NCBI GenBank assembly: GCA_039920745.1
Contig: JBDSDD010000002.1
Location: 8,028-72,027, forward strand
Reading direction: 5' to 3'
DNA: 64,000 bases
Source of the DNA: Scleromatobacter sp039920745
GTDB lineage: Bacteria > Pseudomonadota > Gammaproteobacteria > Burkholderiales > Burkholderiaceae_C
Under the pieces are notes generated by a model. It was given only the letters and a program-made list of their open reading frames with translations. It searched no databases and was not told where the DNA came from. The position numbers were made by a program, and so were the translations under genes. Position 1 is the first letter of the stretch. Each line of letters begins with the position of its first letter. Shown here one piece after another: positions 31,527-39,747 of this stretch.

Positions 31527-31560
31527 AACGGGCGCTTCGGCGCCCGTTTCACTTTTGTTT
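31527..31560 (+). terminator. rho-independent terminator of gltBD
   Basis: Perfect 9-bp stem AACGGGCGC / GCGCCCGTT with TTCG tetraloop (31527-31548), followed by a T-rich tract interrupted by single A, C and G. Confidence 0.8.
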
Positions 31561-31795
31561 CCGACTGGGCGCGGAACCTTCTCGTTGCTGCAACGCAACG
31601 CGAATTGTTTGCCTAGGCAGGCTTATGGGGTCTTACCGTGGGGGTTCATGACGCATGCCGCCGAGTTCGCACACAATGCAGCAGCGGGAAACCCCTTATG
31701 CTTGCTCGCCGGACTGGATCCAGAAAGGTCTGGCCTGCGAAGCTGCACTCCCGCATTCACCACCTGAACGCCGCCTCCAGCGGCCGGACGCCGGC

Positions 31796-32605
31796 TTGAA
31801 CTCCGATACCTTCATCCAGATCGACCATGTCACCTTCGGCTACGACGCGAGCCGAATGATCCTGAACGATGTATCGCTGCAATTCGCGCGAGGCAAGGTC
31901 ACCGCCATTCTCGGTGGCTCCGGCTGCGGCAAGACGACGCTGCTGCGCCTGATCGGCGGTGTCTACAAGCCTCAGAAGGGCCGCGTGCTCTTCGACGGCG
32001 TCGAGGTCGACACGCGCGACCGCGAACAGCTCTACGCCATCCGCCGTCGCCTGGGCATGTTGTTCCAGTTCGGCGCGCTGTTCACCGACCTGAGCGTGTA
32101 TGAGAACGTCGCGTTCCCGCTGCGCGAACACATGGATCTCAGCGAGACCATGATTCGCGACATCGTGCTGATGAAGCTCAACGCCGTGGGCCTGCGTGGC
32201 GCTGCGCAGCTGCGCATCTCGGAGGTGTCGGGCGGCATGGCGCGCCGCATCGCGCTCGCGCGCGCGGTCGCGCTCGACCCCGAAGTGATCATGTACGACG
32301 AGCCGTTCGCCGGCCTCGACCCGATCTCGATGGGTGTCACCGCCAACCTGATCCGCCGCCTCAACGACACCACTGGCGCCACGTCGCTGATGGTCTCGCA
32401 CGACGTGCAGGAGTGCTTCGCCATCGCCGACTACGCCTATCTGATGATGCCCGGCGGTGTCGTCGTGGCGCATGGCAAGCCCGAGGAACTCAACCAGTCC
32501 ACCGACCCGCAGGTGCGCCAGTTCATCCGGGGCGAGCCGGACGGGCCGATCAAGTTCCACTATCCGGCCGCGCCGTTTGCTGAAGCGCTGGGATTGTCGC
32601 AATGA
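31796..32605 (+). CDS. mlaF: phospholipid ABC transporter ATPase MlaF
   Basis: ATPase of the Mla system that maintains outer-membrane lipid asymmetry. Walker A is GGSGCGKTT, the signature SGGMARR, Walker B VIMYDEP with FAGLDPI; RLGMLFQFGALFTDLSVYENVAFPLREH is diagnostic of MlaF. The open frame begins at ATG 31655, but the first ~47 residues do not resemble the family. TTG 31796 gives 269 residues, the E. coli length, and is preferred despite a weak ribosome site. The stop overlaps the mlaE ATG. Confidence 0.92.
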   Translation: MNSDTFIQIDHVTFGYDASRMILNDVSLQFARGKVTAILGGSGCGKTTLLRLIGGVYKPQKGRVLFDGVEVDTRDREQLYAIRRRLGMLFQFGALFTDLSVYENVAFPLREHMDLSETMIRDIVLMKLNAVGLRGAAQLRISEVSGGMARRIALARAVALDPEVIMYDEPFAGLDPISMGVTANLIRRLNDTTGATSLMVSHDVQECFAIADYAYLMMPGGVVVAHGKPEELNQSTDPQVRQFIRGEPDGPIKFHYPAAPFAEALGLSQ

Positions 32606-33384
32606 TCGCCATCGTCAATTCTCTGGGCCAGGCCACCATCCGCACGTTCACGGCGTTGGGCCACGCCGCCTATTTCTTCGCCGACCTGTTGCGCTTCCTG
32701 CCGTCGTCGTTGCGGCGCTTCGGCCTGGTCGTCGACCAGATCCACGCGATCGGCTACCGCTCGCTGACCATCATCCTGGCCTCCGGCTTCGCCGTCGGCT
32801 GCGTGCTGGCGCTGCAGATGTACTACGCGCTGGTGCCGTTCGGTGCGGCCGAGTCACTGGGGCTGGTGGTCAACCTGTCGCTGGTGCGCGAGCTGGGCCC
32901 GGTCGTCACGGCACTGCTGTTCGCCGGCCGTGCCGGCACCGCCCTGACAGCCGAGATCGGCCTGATGAAGGCGGGCGAGCAGCTGTCGGCGATGGAGCTG
33001 ATGGCCGTCGATCCGCGCGGTCGCGTGCTGGCGCCGCGCTTCCTGGCCGGCATCGTGTCCATGCCCATCCTGGCCCTCCTGTATTCGGCAGTGGGTATCC
33101 TCGGCGCCTGGTTGATCGCGGTCGAACTGATCGGCGTGGACCCGGCCAACTTCTGGTCGATCATGCAGTCGAAGGTCGACATCACGCGCGACATCGGCAA
33201 CGGCGTCCTCAAGTCGTTCGTGTTCGGCGTGATCTGTACCGGAGTCGCCCTGTACCAGGGCTATGAAACGCAGGCGACGCCCGAGGGCGTGGCCTATGCA
33301 ACGACACGCACGGTGGTGTTCTCCTCGCTGGCAGTGCTGGCAACGGACTTCATCCTCACCGCAATGATGTTTTCGACGTCCTGA
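32602..33384 (+). CDS. mlaE: phospholipid ABC transporter permease MlaE
   Basis: Inner-membrane permease, 260 residues with an interfacial helix and about five TM helices. The MlaE/YrbE motif region LVRELGPVVTALLFAGRAGTALTAEIG (about 94-120) is unmistakable. It begins in ATGA overlap with mlaF and sits 30 bp before mlaD. Confidence 0.96.
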   Translation: MIAIVNSLGQATIRTFTALGHAAYFFADLLRFLPSSLRRFGLVVDQIHAIGYRSLTIILASGFAVGCVLALQMYYALVPFGAAESLGLVVNLSLVRELGPVVTALLFAGRAGTALTAEIGLMKAGEQLSAMELMAVDPRGRVLAPRFLAGIVSMPILALLYSAVGILGAWLIAVELIGVDPANFWSIMQSKVDITRDIGNGVLKSFVFGVICTGVALYQGYETQATPEGVAYATTRTVVFSSLAVLATDFILTAMMFSTS

Positions 33385-33414
33385 GTGGCGTCAAGGGTTT
33401 GAATCGGATCTGAC

Positions 33415-33966
33415 ATGGCAAAGAAAAGCACAGAGACCCTGGTTGGAGTTTTCGTACTGCTGGGCATCATCGCCCTGGCATTCCTGGCCCTGAAGGCGGC
33501 AAATCTCGCCAGCTTCAGCGCCGCGAAGACCTATACCGTACGCGCCCGCTTCGACAACATCGGTGGCCTGAAGAAGAACGCCCCGGTGCGCAGCGCCGGC
33601 GTGTCCGTCGGCCAGGTGACGTCGATCACGCTCGACAAGAACACGTACCAGGGCCTGGTGATCATGAAGATCAACGAAACCGTGCAGTTCCCCGTCGATT
33701 CGTCGGCCAAGATCCTGACCGCCGGCCTGCTGGGCGACCAGTACGTTGGCATCGAGCCGGGCTCCGACGACAAGAACCTGGTCAATGGCGACCTGATCAA
33801 GCAGACGCAATCGGCCGTCGTGCTGGAGAACCTGATCGGCCAGTTGATCTTCAACAAGGCCGCCGACGCGGGCTCCAGCAGCACGCCCGTGCCGGCCCCT
33901 GGCGCGTCGCTTGCCCCTGCCCCTGCTCCTGCCGCCTCCGCGGCGGCATCGGGATCCAAGAAATGA
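33415..33966 (+). CDS. mlaD: MCE-domain phospholipid-binding protein MlaD
   Basis: Periplasmic hexameric MCE protein held by one TM helix (residues 8-28). The MCE domain covers about 38-117 with VRARFDNIGGLKKNAPVRSAGVSVG and KILTAGLLGDQYVGIEPG. The C-terminal 35 residues are Ala/Pro-rich and probably disordered. 183 aa; the stop overlaps the mlaA ATG. Confidence 0.96.
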   Translation: MAKKSTETLVGVFVLLGIIALAFLALKAANLASFSAAKTYTVRARFDNIGGLKKNAPVRSAGVSVGQVTSITLDKNTYQGLVIMKINETVQFPVDSSAKILTAGLLGDQYVGIEPGSDDKNLVNGDLIKQTQSAVVLENLIGQLIFNKAADAGSSSTPVPAPGASLAPAPAPAASAAASGSKK

Positions 33967-34973
33967 CATTCATCGCCCTGGCTCGCGCGTTGCCCCGGGT
34001 CGCCGCCGCTCTGGTCCTGGCCGCTGTCGCAGGTTGTGCGACGACGCCCGGCGTCGATCATCAGGATCGGCATACCGCCGGACCGAAGGACCCGTACGAG
34101 GGTGTCAACCGCAAGGTCTTCGCGTTCAACGACGCGCTGGATGACTACGCGCTCAAGCCGGTCGCCAAGGCCTACAACGCCGTGCTGCCGTCGCCGGTGC
34201 GCACCGGCGTGCACAACTTCTTCGGTAACTTCTCGGACGCGTGGTCGGCCGTCAACCAATTGCTGCAGGGCAAGCCGGCCGACGCCGGCACGATGACCCT
34301 GCGCGTGCTCGCCAACTCCACCATCGGCATCGCCGGCCTCTTCGACCCGGCCACCAGCATGGGCCTGGAGCGCAAGTCCGAGGATCTTGGCCAGACGCTG
34401 GGCGTGTGGGGCCTGGAGCCCGGCCCGTACCTGGTGCTGCCGCTGCTGGGCTCGTCGGACATCCGCGACGCCATTGCGCTGCCCGCCGACACCTACGTCA
34501 CGCCGGCGCTGTTGGTGCCCAAGTTCTGGCAGGGCGTGGCCGTCGACGCCGTCGGCGTGATCGACACCCGCGCCGGCCTGCTGGGCGCCAGCCAGATGCT
34601 GGACGAGCTCGCATTCGACCGCTACACCTTCATGCGCGACGCCTACATCACGCGTCGCCGCAGCCTGGTCTACGACGGCAACCCGCCAGAGATGCCGGAC
34701 CAGTACGACAGCGACGATTCGAAGACGGCTCCCGCTCCGGCCGGCGCCGCGAGCAGCGCCAATACGTCGAGTGCGGCCAGCGGCGCCCTCATGGCTGCCG
34801 CCCCCGTCCCCGCCATCCCGCCGTCGCAGCCCGCCCCGGAGCCCGTGCCGACGCAGCCGCTGCCCGCCGGCGTCGTGCCCGCGCCGCTGCCAGCGTCGGC
34901 CCCGACGCTGCCCGTTCCGCGCGGCGGAACGGTGCCTACCCCGCCGCCGCCGGCTTCCAGCCCGCACGCGTGA
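33963..34973 (+). CDS. mlaA: outer-membrane lipoprotein MlaA (VacJ)
   Basis: Outer-membrane component that removes mislocalised phospholipid. The lipobox VAGC gives lipidated C25. The core (DPYEGVNRKVFAFNDALDDYALKPVAKAY, and later LGVWGLEPGPYLVLPLLG) matches VacJ. The gene encodes 336 residues because the core (to about 240) is followed by a ~95-residue Ala/Pro/Ser-rich tail ending PPPPASSPHA, which the E. coli protein (about 250 aa) lacks. It overlaps mlaD by 4 nt. Confidence 0.94.
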   Translation: MTFIALARALPRVAAALVLAAVAGCATTPGVDHQDRHTAGPKDPYEGVNRKVFAFNDALDDYALKPVAKAYNAVLPSPVRTGVHNFFGNFSDAWSAVNQLLQGKPADAGTMTLRVLANSTIGIAGLFDPATSMGLERKSEDLGQTLGVWGLEPGPYLVLPLLGSSDIRDAIALPADTYVTPALLVPKFWQGVAVDAVGVIDTRAGLLGASQMLDELAFDRYTFMRDAYITRRRSLVYDGNPPEMPDQYDSDDSKTAPAPAGAASSANTSSAASGALMAAAPVPAIPPSQPAPEPVPTQPLPAGVVPAPLPASAPTLPVPRGGTVPTPPPPASSPHA

Positions 34974-34979
34974 CGGACG

Positions 34980-35015
34980 GCGCGGCAGGCGACATTCGCA
35001 GTCTCGCTGCCGCGC
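34980..35015 (+). other. stem-loop between mlaA and mlaC
   Basis: Perfect 9-bp inverted repeat GCGCGGCAG (34980-34988) and CTGCCGCGC (35007-35015) with an 18-nt loop, directly after mlaA. Only a weak T-rich stretch follows, so it may be a partial attenuator or mRNA-stability hairpin rather than a full terminator. Confidence 0.4.
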
Positions 35016-35104
35016 TCTACGTTTCTTTGCATGAAGCCCTTGTGAACCGGCTCCCGGTCGCCGGCGTTAAGAAGAAGAGCGATCCCCCGCTCGAAAGGAC
35101 AAGA

Positions 35105-35722
35105 ATGTTTCAACGCACGATTTCTTCGCTGATCTTCACCGCCGCCACCCTCGGCGCCACCGCCGCGTTCGCACAGACCGCGCCTGACGTCATGATCAAG
35201 CAGGTGGCCGGTGACGTCATCGAGTCGGTCAAGAGCGACAAGGCCATCCAGGGCGGCGACGTCTCGCGCATCCATGGCCTCGTGGACACGCAGGTGATGC
35301 CCCACGTCGACTTCCAGCGCATGACGGCCGCCGTCGTCGGCAAGGCCTGGAAGACGGCCACGCCCGACCAGCAGGCCAAGCTTCAAGCCGAGTTCAAGAC
35401 GCTGCTGATCCGCACCTACGCAGGCGCGCTGAGCAAGGTGAACGCGCAGACGACGATCGAACTCAAGCCTGTGCGCTCAGCGCCGGAAGACACCGACGTC
35501 ACCGTGCGCACCAACATCAAGGGCACGGGTGGTGATCCGATCGAGATCGACTACAGGCTCGAGAAGCTGCCGGCCGAATGGAAGATCTTCGACGTCAACG
35601 TCCTGGGCGTGTGGCTGGTCGACCAGTACAAGAGCAGCTTCGCACAGCAGATCTCCGCCGGCGGCATCGACGGCCTGATCACCACGCTGACCGCCAAGAA
35701 CAAGGCGCCGGCCGCCAAGTGA
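35105..35722 (+). CDS. mlaC: periplasmic phospholipid-binding protein MlaC
   Basis: A 205-residue periplasmic carrier shuttling lipid between MlaA and MlaFEDB. Signal peptide residues 1-23 end in AFA before QTAPDVM. Family motifs HVDFQRMTAAVVGKAWKTAT and the lipid-pocket strand IEIDYRLEKLPAEWKIFDVNV are present (Tol-Tol_Ttg2 family). AAGGA precedes ATG 35105. The stop overlaps the mlaB start. Confidence 0.95.
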   Translation: MFQRTISSLIFTAATLGATAAFAQTAPDVMIKQVAGDVIESVKSDKAIQGGDVSRIHGLVDTQVMPHVDFQRMTAAVVGKAWKTATPDQQAKLQAEFKTLLIRTYAGALSKVNAQTTIELKPVRSAPEDTDVTVRTNIKGTGGDPIEIDYRLEKLPAEWKIFDVNVLGVWLVDQYKSSFAQQISAGGIDGLITTLTAKNKAPAAK

Positions 35723-36084
35723 TGAGCGCGACGGGCGTGATGACCTCGCTGCCGGCCAGCGTGACGCTGAAGGACGCGCCGGCGATCCTGGAATCGCTGC
35801 GCCAGTCGTTCGCCGCCGATGGCGGTGACGTCTGGCGCATCGACGCCGCGCCCGTGACTCAGCTCGACACTTCCGCGCTGGCGGTGTTGCTCGAATGTTC
35901 GCGCATGGCGGCTGCCGGCAAGCGCAAGATGCAGATCGTCAACGCCCCCGCGCGCATGAGCGATCTGGCGCACCTTTACGGCGTCGACGAGCTGCTGGGC
36001 GTGGAGGTCGAGGCCTTCGAGCCGGCGGCCCAGCTTGGCGAGTCCAGGCCGGCCGACATTCCGGTCATCCCGATCTTGCGCTGA
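35722..36084 (+). CDS. mlaB: STAS-domain protein MlaB
   Basis: Cytoplasmic STAS protein (120 aa) that stabilises MlaFE. The fold is seen in WRIDAAPVTQLDTSALAVLLECSR, including the conserved LDTSAL loop. ATG 35722 shares a base with the mlaC stop (TGATG). It ends the operon before a strong palindromic terminator. Confidence 0.9.
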   Translation: MSATGVMTSLPASVTLKDAPAILESLRQSFAADGGDVWRIDAAPVTQLDTSALAVLLECSRMAAAGKRKMQIVNAPARMSDLAHLYGVDELLGVEVEAFEPAAQLGESRPADIPVIPILR

Positions 36085-36090
36085 GCATCG

Positions 36091-36137
36091 CGCCACAATG
36101 AAAAAGCCCGCCGTCGGCGGGTTTTTTCATTGTGGCG
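36091..36137. terminator. bidirectional terminator between mlaB and hexR
   Basis: A 47-nt near-perfect palindrome: 22-nt arms around a GTC loop with only one G-U-type mismatch. The GC core CCCGCC/GGCGGG is flanked by A-run and T-run, so it can terminate transcription from both directions. mlaB (plus) and hexR (minus) converge on it. Confidence 0.85.
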
Positions 36138-36206
36138 TCGCGCATCGACATGGGGTGGGGTCTTGAATCTTGCAGGCTCAGGTCTTGCAGACCCCGCTGG
36201 GGCATT

Positions 36207-37079
36207 TCATTCCGGCGTGGCGTAGCGCCGTGCGCGCAGGTTGCGCTTGATCTCCTGCAGCATGGGTCGCAGCTCCTGGCCCAGGCGCAGTGCGACGCCG
36301 GTGGTCAGGATGTCGATGATCATCAGGTGCAGCATCCGCGACACCATCGGGCTGTAGCGGTCGAAGTCCTCGGGGTGGTCGGCGGCCAGCAGGATCTGCG
36401 AGTTGGCCTGCGTCAGTTGCGCCAGCGGCGACGCGCTGGCGGTGATGACGATCAACGTCGCGCCCTTCTTGCGCGCGATGTCGGCCACGTCGATCAGGTC
36501 GCGGCTGCGGCCCGAGTTGCTGATGATGACGGCGCAGTCGCCGGGGCTCAGCATCGTGGCGCTCATCACCTGCACGTGGCCATCACTGCTGGCCGAGGTG
36601 TTGACGCCGAGGCGGAAGAACTTGTGCTGCGCGTCCTGCGCGACGATGCCGGAGTTGCCGACGCCGTAGAAATCGATGCGCTTCTTGGCGACGCCGGCTG
36701 CGGTCAGCGCGGCGATCGCGCGCTCGAACGCGTGGCCGGCCGCGTTGTTGCGGTACTTCAGCATCGCGCTGACCGCGTTGTCGATCACCTTGACGATCAG
36801 CTCGCCCGGCCCGTCGTCCTCGTCGACCGAGCGGTGCACGAACGGTACGCCTTCGTTGACGGTGCCAGCCAGCTTGAGCTTGAAGTCGGCCAGTCCGTCG
36901 TAGCCGACGCTGCGGCAAAAGCGCACGACGGTGGGCTTGGAGACGTGCGAGCGCTCCGCCAGCTCGCTGACGGGGGTCGACGCGAAACCGCGCGGATCGC
37001 TCAACACGAGCTTGGCCACGCGCTGCTCGGCGGGCGGCAGCGCGGGAATCGACGCGCGCACGCGCTCGAGCATCGTCAT
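36207..37079 (-). CDS. hexR: RpiR/HexR-family transcriptional regulator
   Basis: A 290-residue regulator with an N-terminal RpiR helix-turn-helix (about 1-77; VSELAERSHVSKPTVVRFCRSVGY) and a C-terminal SIS sugar-phosphate domain (about 115-245; FYGVGNSGIVAQDA, ISNSGRSRDLIDVA). HexR proteins sense 2-keto-3-deoxy-6-phosphogluconate and repress zwf and related sugar genes. The frame reaches 37118 but ATG 37079 (MTMLERV) fits the family. It lies downstream of zwf on the same strand, supporting the HexR call. Confidence 0.85.
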   Translation of the reverse strand: MTMLERVRASIPALPPAEQRVAKLVLSDPRGFASTPVSELAERSHVSKPTVVRFCRSVGYDGLADFKLKLAGTVNEGVPFVHRSVDEDDGPGELIVKVIDNAVSAMLKYRNNAAGHAFERAIAALTAAGVAKKRIDFYGVGNSGIVAQDAQHKFFRLGVNTSASSDGHVQVMSATMLSPGDCAVIISNSGRSRDLIDVADIARKKGATLIVITASASPLAQLTQANSQILLAADHPEDFDRYSPMVSRMLHLMIIDILTTGVALRLGQELRPMLQEIKRNLRARRYATPE

Positions 37080-37179
37080 GCGGACACGCGGCCGCCGCGT
37101 GCGGCCGCTCCGGAGCAAGATCGCGCTCCCCTTGGGGGTTGGTTCGAGGTACTCCGCGAGGCAGGGGCCGTCATGTTCT

Positions 37180-38637
37180 TCATTCTTCTTCTGCCCACGC
37201 GAAACCGTCGCGCGCGATCAATGAACTCGCGGCCGCGGGGCCCCAGCTGCCGGAGGCGTACGCGCGCGGGCCGTCGGTGTCGGCGGCCCAGGCGTCCAGG
37301 ATCGGGCCGACCCAGCGCCAGGCCTGTTCCTGCTCGTCGCTGCGCACGAACAGGTTCAGGCGGCCGGCGATGGCGTCCAGCAGCAGGCGTTCGTAGGCCC
37401 CGACGCGATCAGTCGGGAAGGCCTTGTCGAAGTCCAGGTCCAGCGAAACGGTGCCCAGTTGTTCGGCCGAGCCCGGCGTGCCCAGGCCGCCCTTGGCCGC
37501 CTGCAGCGTCAGCTCGAGGCCGTCTTCCGGCTGCAGCTTGATGATCAGCTGGTTGGCGCGGTTCGGGCCGGCGAAGATCGGGTGTGGCACGGGGCGGAAG
37601 TTGATGACGATCTGTGCGTCGCGCGCCGCCAGCCGCTTGCCGGTGCGGATGTAGAACGGCACGCCGGCCCAGCGCCAGTTCTGCACCTCGGTGCGCAGCG
37701 CCAGGAAGGTTTCGGTGTGGCTGCCCTTGGGCACCTTCACCTCGTCGAGGTAGCCAGGCACGGCCCGGCCGTCGATGTTGCCGGCGCGGTACTGGCCACG
37801 CACCACGTCGCGCGCGACGCTCTCGCGCGTGAACGGCTTGAGCGAGCGCAGTACCTTCAGCTTCTCGTCGCGGATGGCGTCGGCGTCGTTGGTGGCCGGT
37901 GGCTCCATCGCGATCATCGTCAGCAGCTGCAGCGCGTGGTTCTGCACCATGTCGCGCAGCGTGCCGGTGCGGTCGTAGAAGTCGCCGCGGGTGCCCACGC
38001 CCAGCGATTCGGCCAGCGTGATCTGGATGTTGGCGATGCTCTCGCGGCGCCACAGCGGCTCGAACAGTGCATTGCCGAAGCGCAGCGCCATCAGGTTCTG
38101 CACCGACGGCTTGCCCAGGTAGTGGTCGATGCGGAAGGCCTGCTTCTCGGTGAAGACCGACTTCACGACGCGGTTGATCTCCTGCGCGCTGGCCAGGTCG
38201 TGGCCCAGCGGCTTCTCGAGCACCACGCGGATGTGCGGGCCGTTGAGCTTGGCCGCGCCCAGCTGCTCGCAGATTTGCGGGAACAGGTGCGGGCTGGTCG
38301 CCAGGTACAGCACGGCGGTGTCGGCGCCGCGGGCGTCGATCCAGTCCTTCAGGCCCTGGTAGTCGTCGGGCTTGGACAGGTCCATGCGACGGTAGTGCAG
38401 CAGCTCGGCGAACTTGGCGAACTCCTCGTCGCTCGGCTGCTTGGAGCGTTCCACCTCGACGAAGCGCTCCTTGATGAACGCGCGGTAGTCGTCGTCCGTG
38501 CGCTCGTCGCGTGCGACGGCCAGGATGCGGCCGCCCTCGGGCAGCTTGCCGTGGCGGAACGCCTGGAACAGCGCCGGCATCAGCTTTCTCCAGGTCAGGT
38601 CGCCGGTGCCGCCGAAAAATACGAGGTCGAAGGACAT
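37180..38637 (-). CDS. zwf: glucose-6-phosphate 1-dehydrogenase
   Basis: Oxidises glucose 6-phosphate to 6-phosphogluconolactone with NADP+. 485 aa. The nucleotide motif FGGTGDLTWRKLMPAL is at 8-23 and the catalytic motif RIDHYLGK is present. Downstream EKPLGHDL and the beta+alpha domain are intact. It is divergent from tal, with a HexR-like operator in the 159-bp gap. The usual neighbours pgl, edd and eda are not in the window. Confidence 0.97.
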   Translation of the reverse strand: MSFDLVFFGGTGDLTWRKLMPALFQAFRHGKLPEGGRILAVARDERTDDDYRAFIKERFVEVERSKQPSDEEFAKFAELLHYRRMDLSKPDDYQGLKDWIDARGADTAVLYLATSPHLFPQICEQLGAAKLNGPHIRVVLEKPLGHDLASAQEINRVVKSVFTEKQAFRIDHYLGKPSVQNLMALRFGNALFEPLWRRESIANIQITLAESLGVGTRGDFYDRTGTLRDMVQNHALQLLTMIAMEPPATNDADAIRDEKLKVLRSLKPFTRESVARDVVRGQYRAGNIDGRAVPGYLDEVKVPKGSHTETFLALRTEVQNWRWAGVPFYIRTGKRLAARDAQIVINFRPVPHPIFAGPNRANQLIIKLQPEDGLELTLQAAKGGLGTPGSAEQLGTVSLDLDFDKAFPTDRVGAYERLLLDAIAGRLNLFVRSDEQEQAWRWVGPILDAWAADTDGPRAYASGSWGPAAASSLIARDGFAWAEEE

Positions 38638-38714
38638 GTTGTTTCTTGTGATGCAGGATGAACACCCGGTGGCGTCGCTGCCAGTACCGGGGACTTGTCT
38701 CTGAGCAGTGGTGA

Positions 38715-38729
38715 TGTAACTTTGTTTCA
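38715..38729. promoter_or_regulatory. candidate HexR operator between zwf and tal
   Basis: Pseudo-palindrome TGTAACTTTGTTTCA, resembling the proteobacterial HexR consensus (TGTAA/TGAAA half-sites around an AT core). It lies 78 bp from the zwf start and 68 bp from the tal start, so one site could control both. Confidence 0.5.
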
Positions 38730-38796
38730 GGAATAATGATGCCGAAGTTTCTTCCCGCGGTCAAATCCGCCACCCGCTTTCTCTCCAGGGGATGAC

Positions 38797-39747
38797 ATGA
38801 ACCAGCTCGACCAACTCAAGGCCGTCACCGTCGTGGTGGCCGACACCGGCAACTTCAAGCAGATGGCGCAGTACGCGCCGCGCGACGCGACGACCAACCC
38901 GTCGCTGATCCTCAAGGCCGTGCAGCAAGCCGACTACGCTCCGCTGCTGAGCGACAGCGTCGCCGCGCACAAGGACAAGCCGCTCGTCGACATCGTCGAC
39001 CAGGTGCTGGTGCGCTTCGGCCTCGAGATCCTCAAGGTCGTGCCGGGCCGCGTCAGCACCGAGGTCGACGCACGCCTGTCGTTCGACACCCAGGCCACCA
39101 TCGCCCGCGCCCGCGGCATCATCGCGCTGTACGAGGACGCCGGCATCGTGCGCGACCGCGTGCTGATCAAGATCGCGTCGACGTGGGAGGGCATCGCCGC
39201 CGCGCGCGAACTCGAAGCCGACGGCATCCACTGCAACCTGACGCTGCTGTTCAGCTTCTGCCAGGCGGTGGCCTGCGGCGACGGCGGCATCACACTGATC
39301 TCGCCCTTCGTCGGCCGCATCTACGACTGGTACAAGAAGCAGGCCGGCGCCAAGTGGGACGAGGCCGCGCAGGCCGGCGCCAACGATCCGGGCGTGCTGT
39401 CGGTCACCCGCATCTTCAATTACTACAAGAAGTTCGGCATCCCCACCGAGGTGATGGGCGCGAGCTTTCGCAACGTCGGCCAGATCCAGGCGCTCGCCGG
39501 CTCCGACCTGCTGACGATCAGCCCCGAGCTGCTCGGCGCGCTGCAGGCCGACTCGGCACCCTTGCCCAAGGCGCTTGACGCCGACGCGGCGCAGGCGCTG
39601 GCGCTGGACCGCGTGCGCTTCGATGAGGCCGCGTTCCGCTTCGCGCTCAACGAAGACGCGATGGCCACCGAAAAGCTGGCTGAAGGCATCCGCGCGTTCG
39701 CCGCCGATTCCCTCAAGCTCGACGCGCTGATCGAGTCGGCGCGATGA
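38797..39747 (+). CDS. tal: transaldolase
   Basis: Pentose-phosphate enzyme transferring a dihydroxyacetone unit between sugar phosphates; 316 aa. The Schiff-base lysine is K125 in VLIKIASTWEG; ATTNPSLILKA and GIHCNLTLLFSFCQA are family signatures. AGGGGA precedes ATG 38797. The stop overlaps the pgi ATG (ATGA). Confidence 0.97.
   Translation: MNQLDQLKAVTVVVADTGNFKQMAQYAPRDATTNPSLILKAVQQADYAPLLSDSVAAHKDKPLVDIVDQVLVRFGLEILKVVPGRVSTEVDARLSFDTQATIARARGIIALYEDAGIVRDRVLIKIASTWEGIAAARELEADGIHCNLTLLFSFCQAVACGDGGITLISPFVGRIYDWYKKQAGAKWDEAAQAGANDPGVLSVTRIFNYYKKFGIPTEVMGASFRNVGQIQALAGSDLLTISPELLGALQADSAPLPKALDADAAQALALDRVRFDEAAFRFALNEDAMATEKLAEGIRAFAADSLKLDALIESAR

Noticed and set aside
33900..33960. 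Tandem CCTGCCCCTGCTCC-like triplets at the end of mlaD, considered as a repeat array
   Set aside because: Simple Ala/Pro codon repetition in a disordered tail, not a CRISPR or structured repeat.
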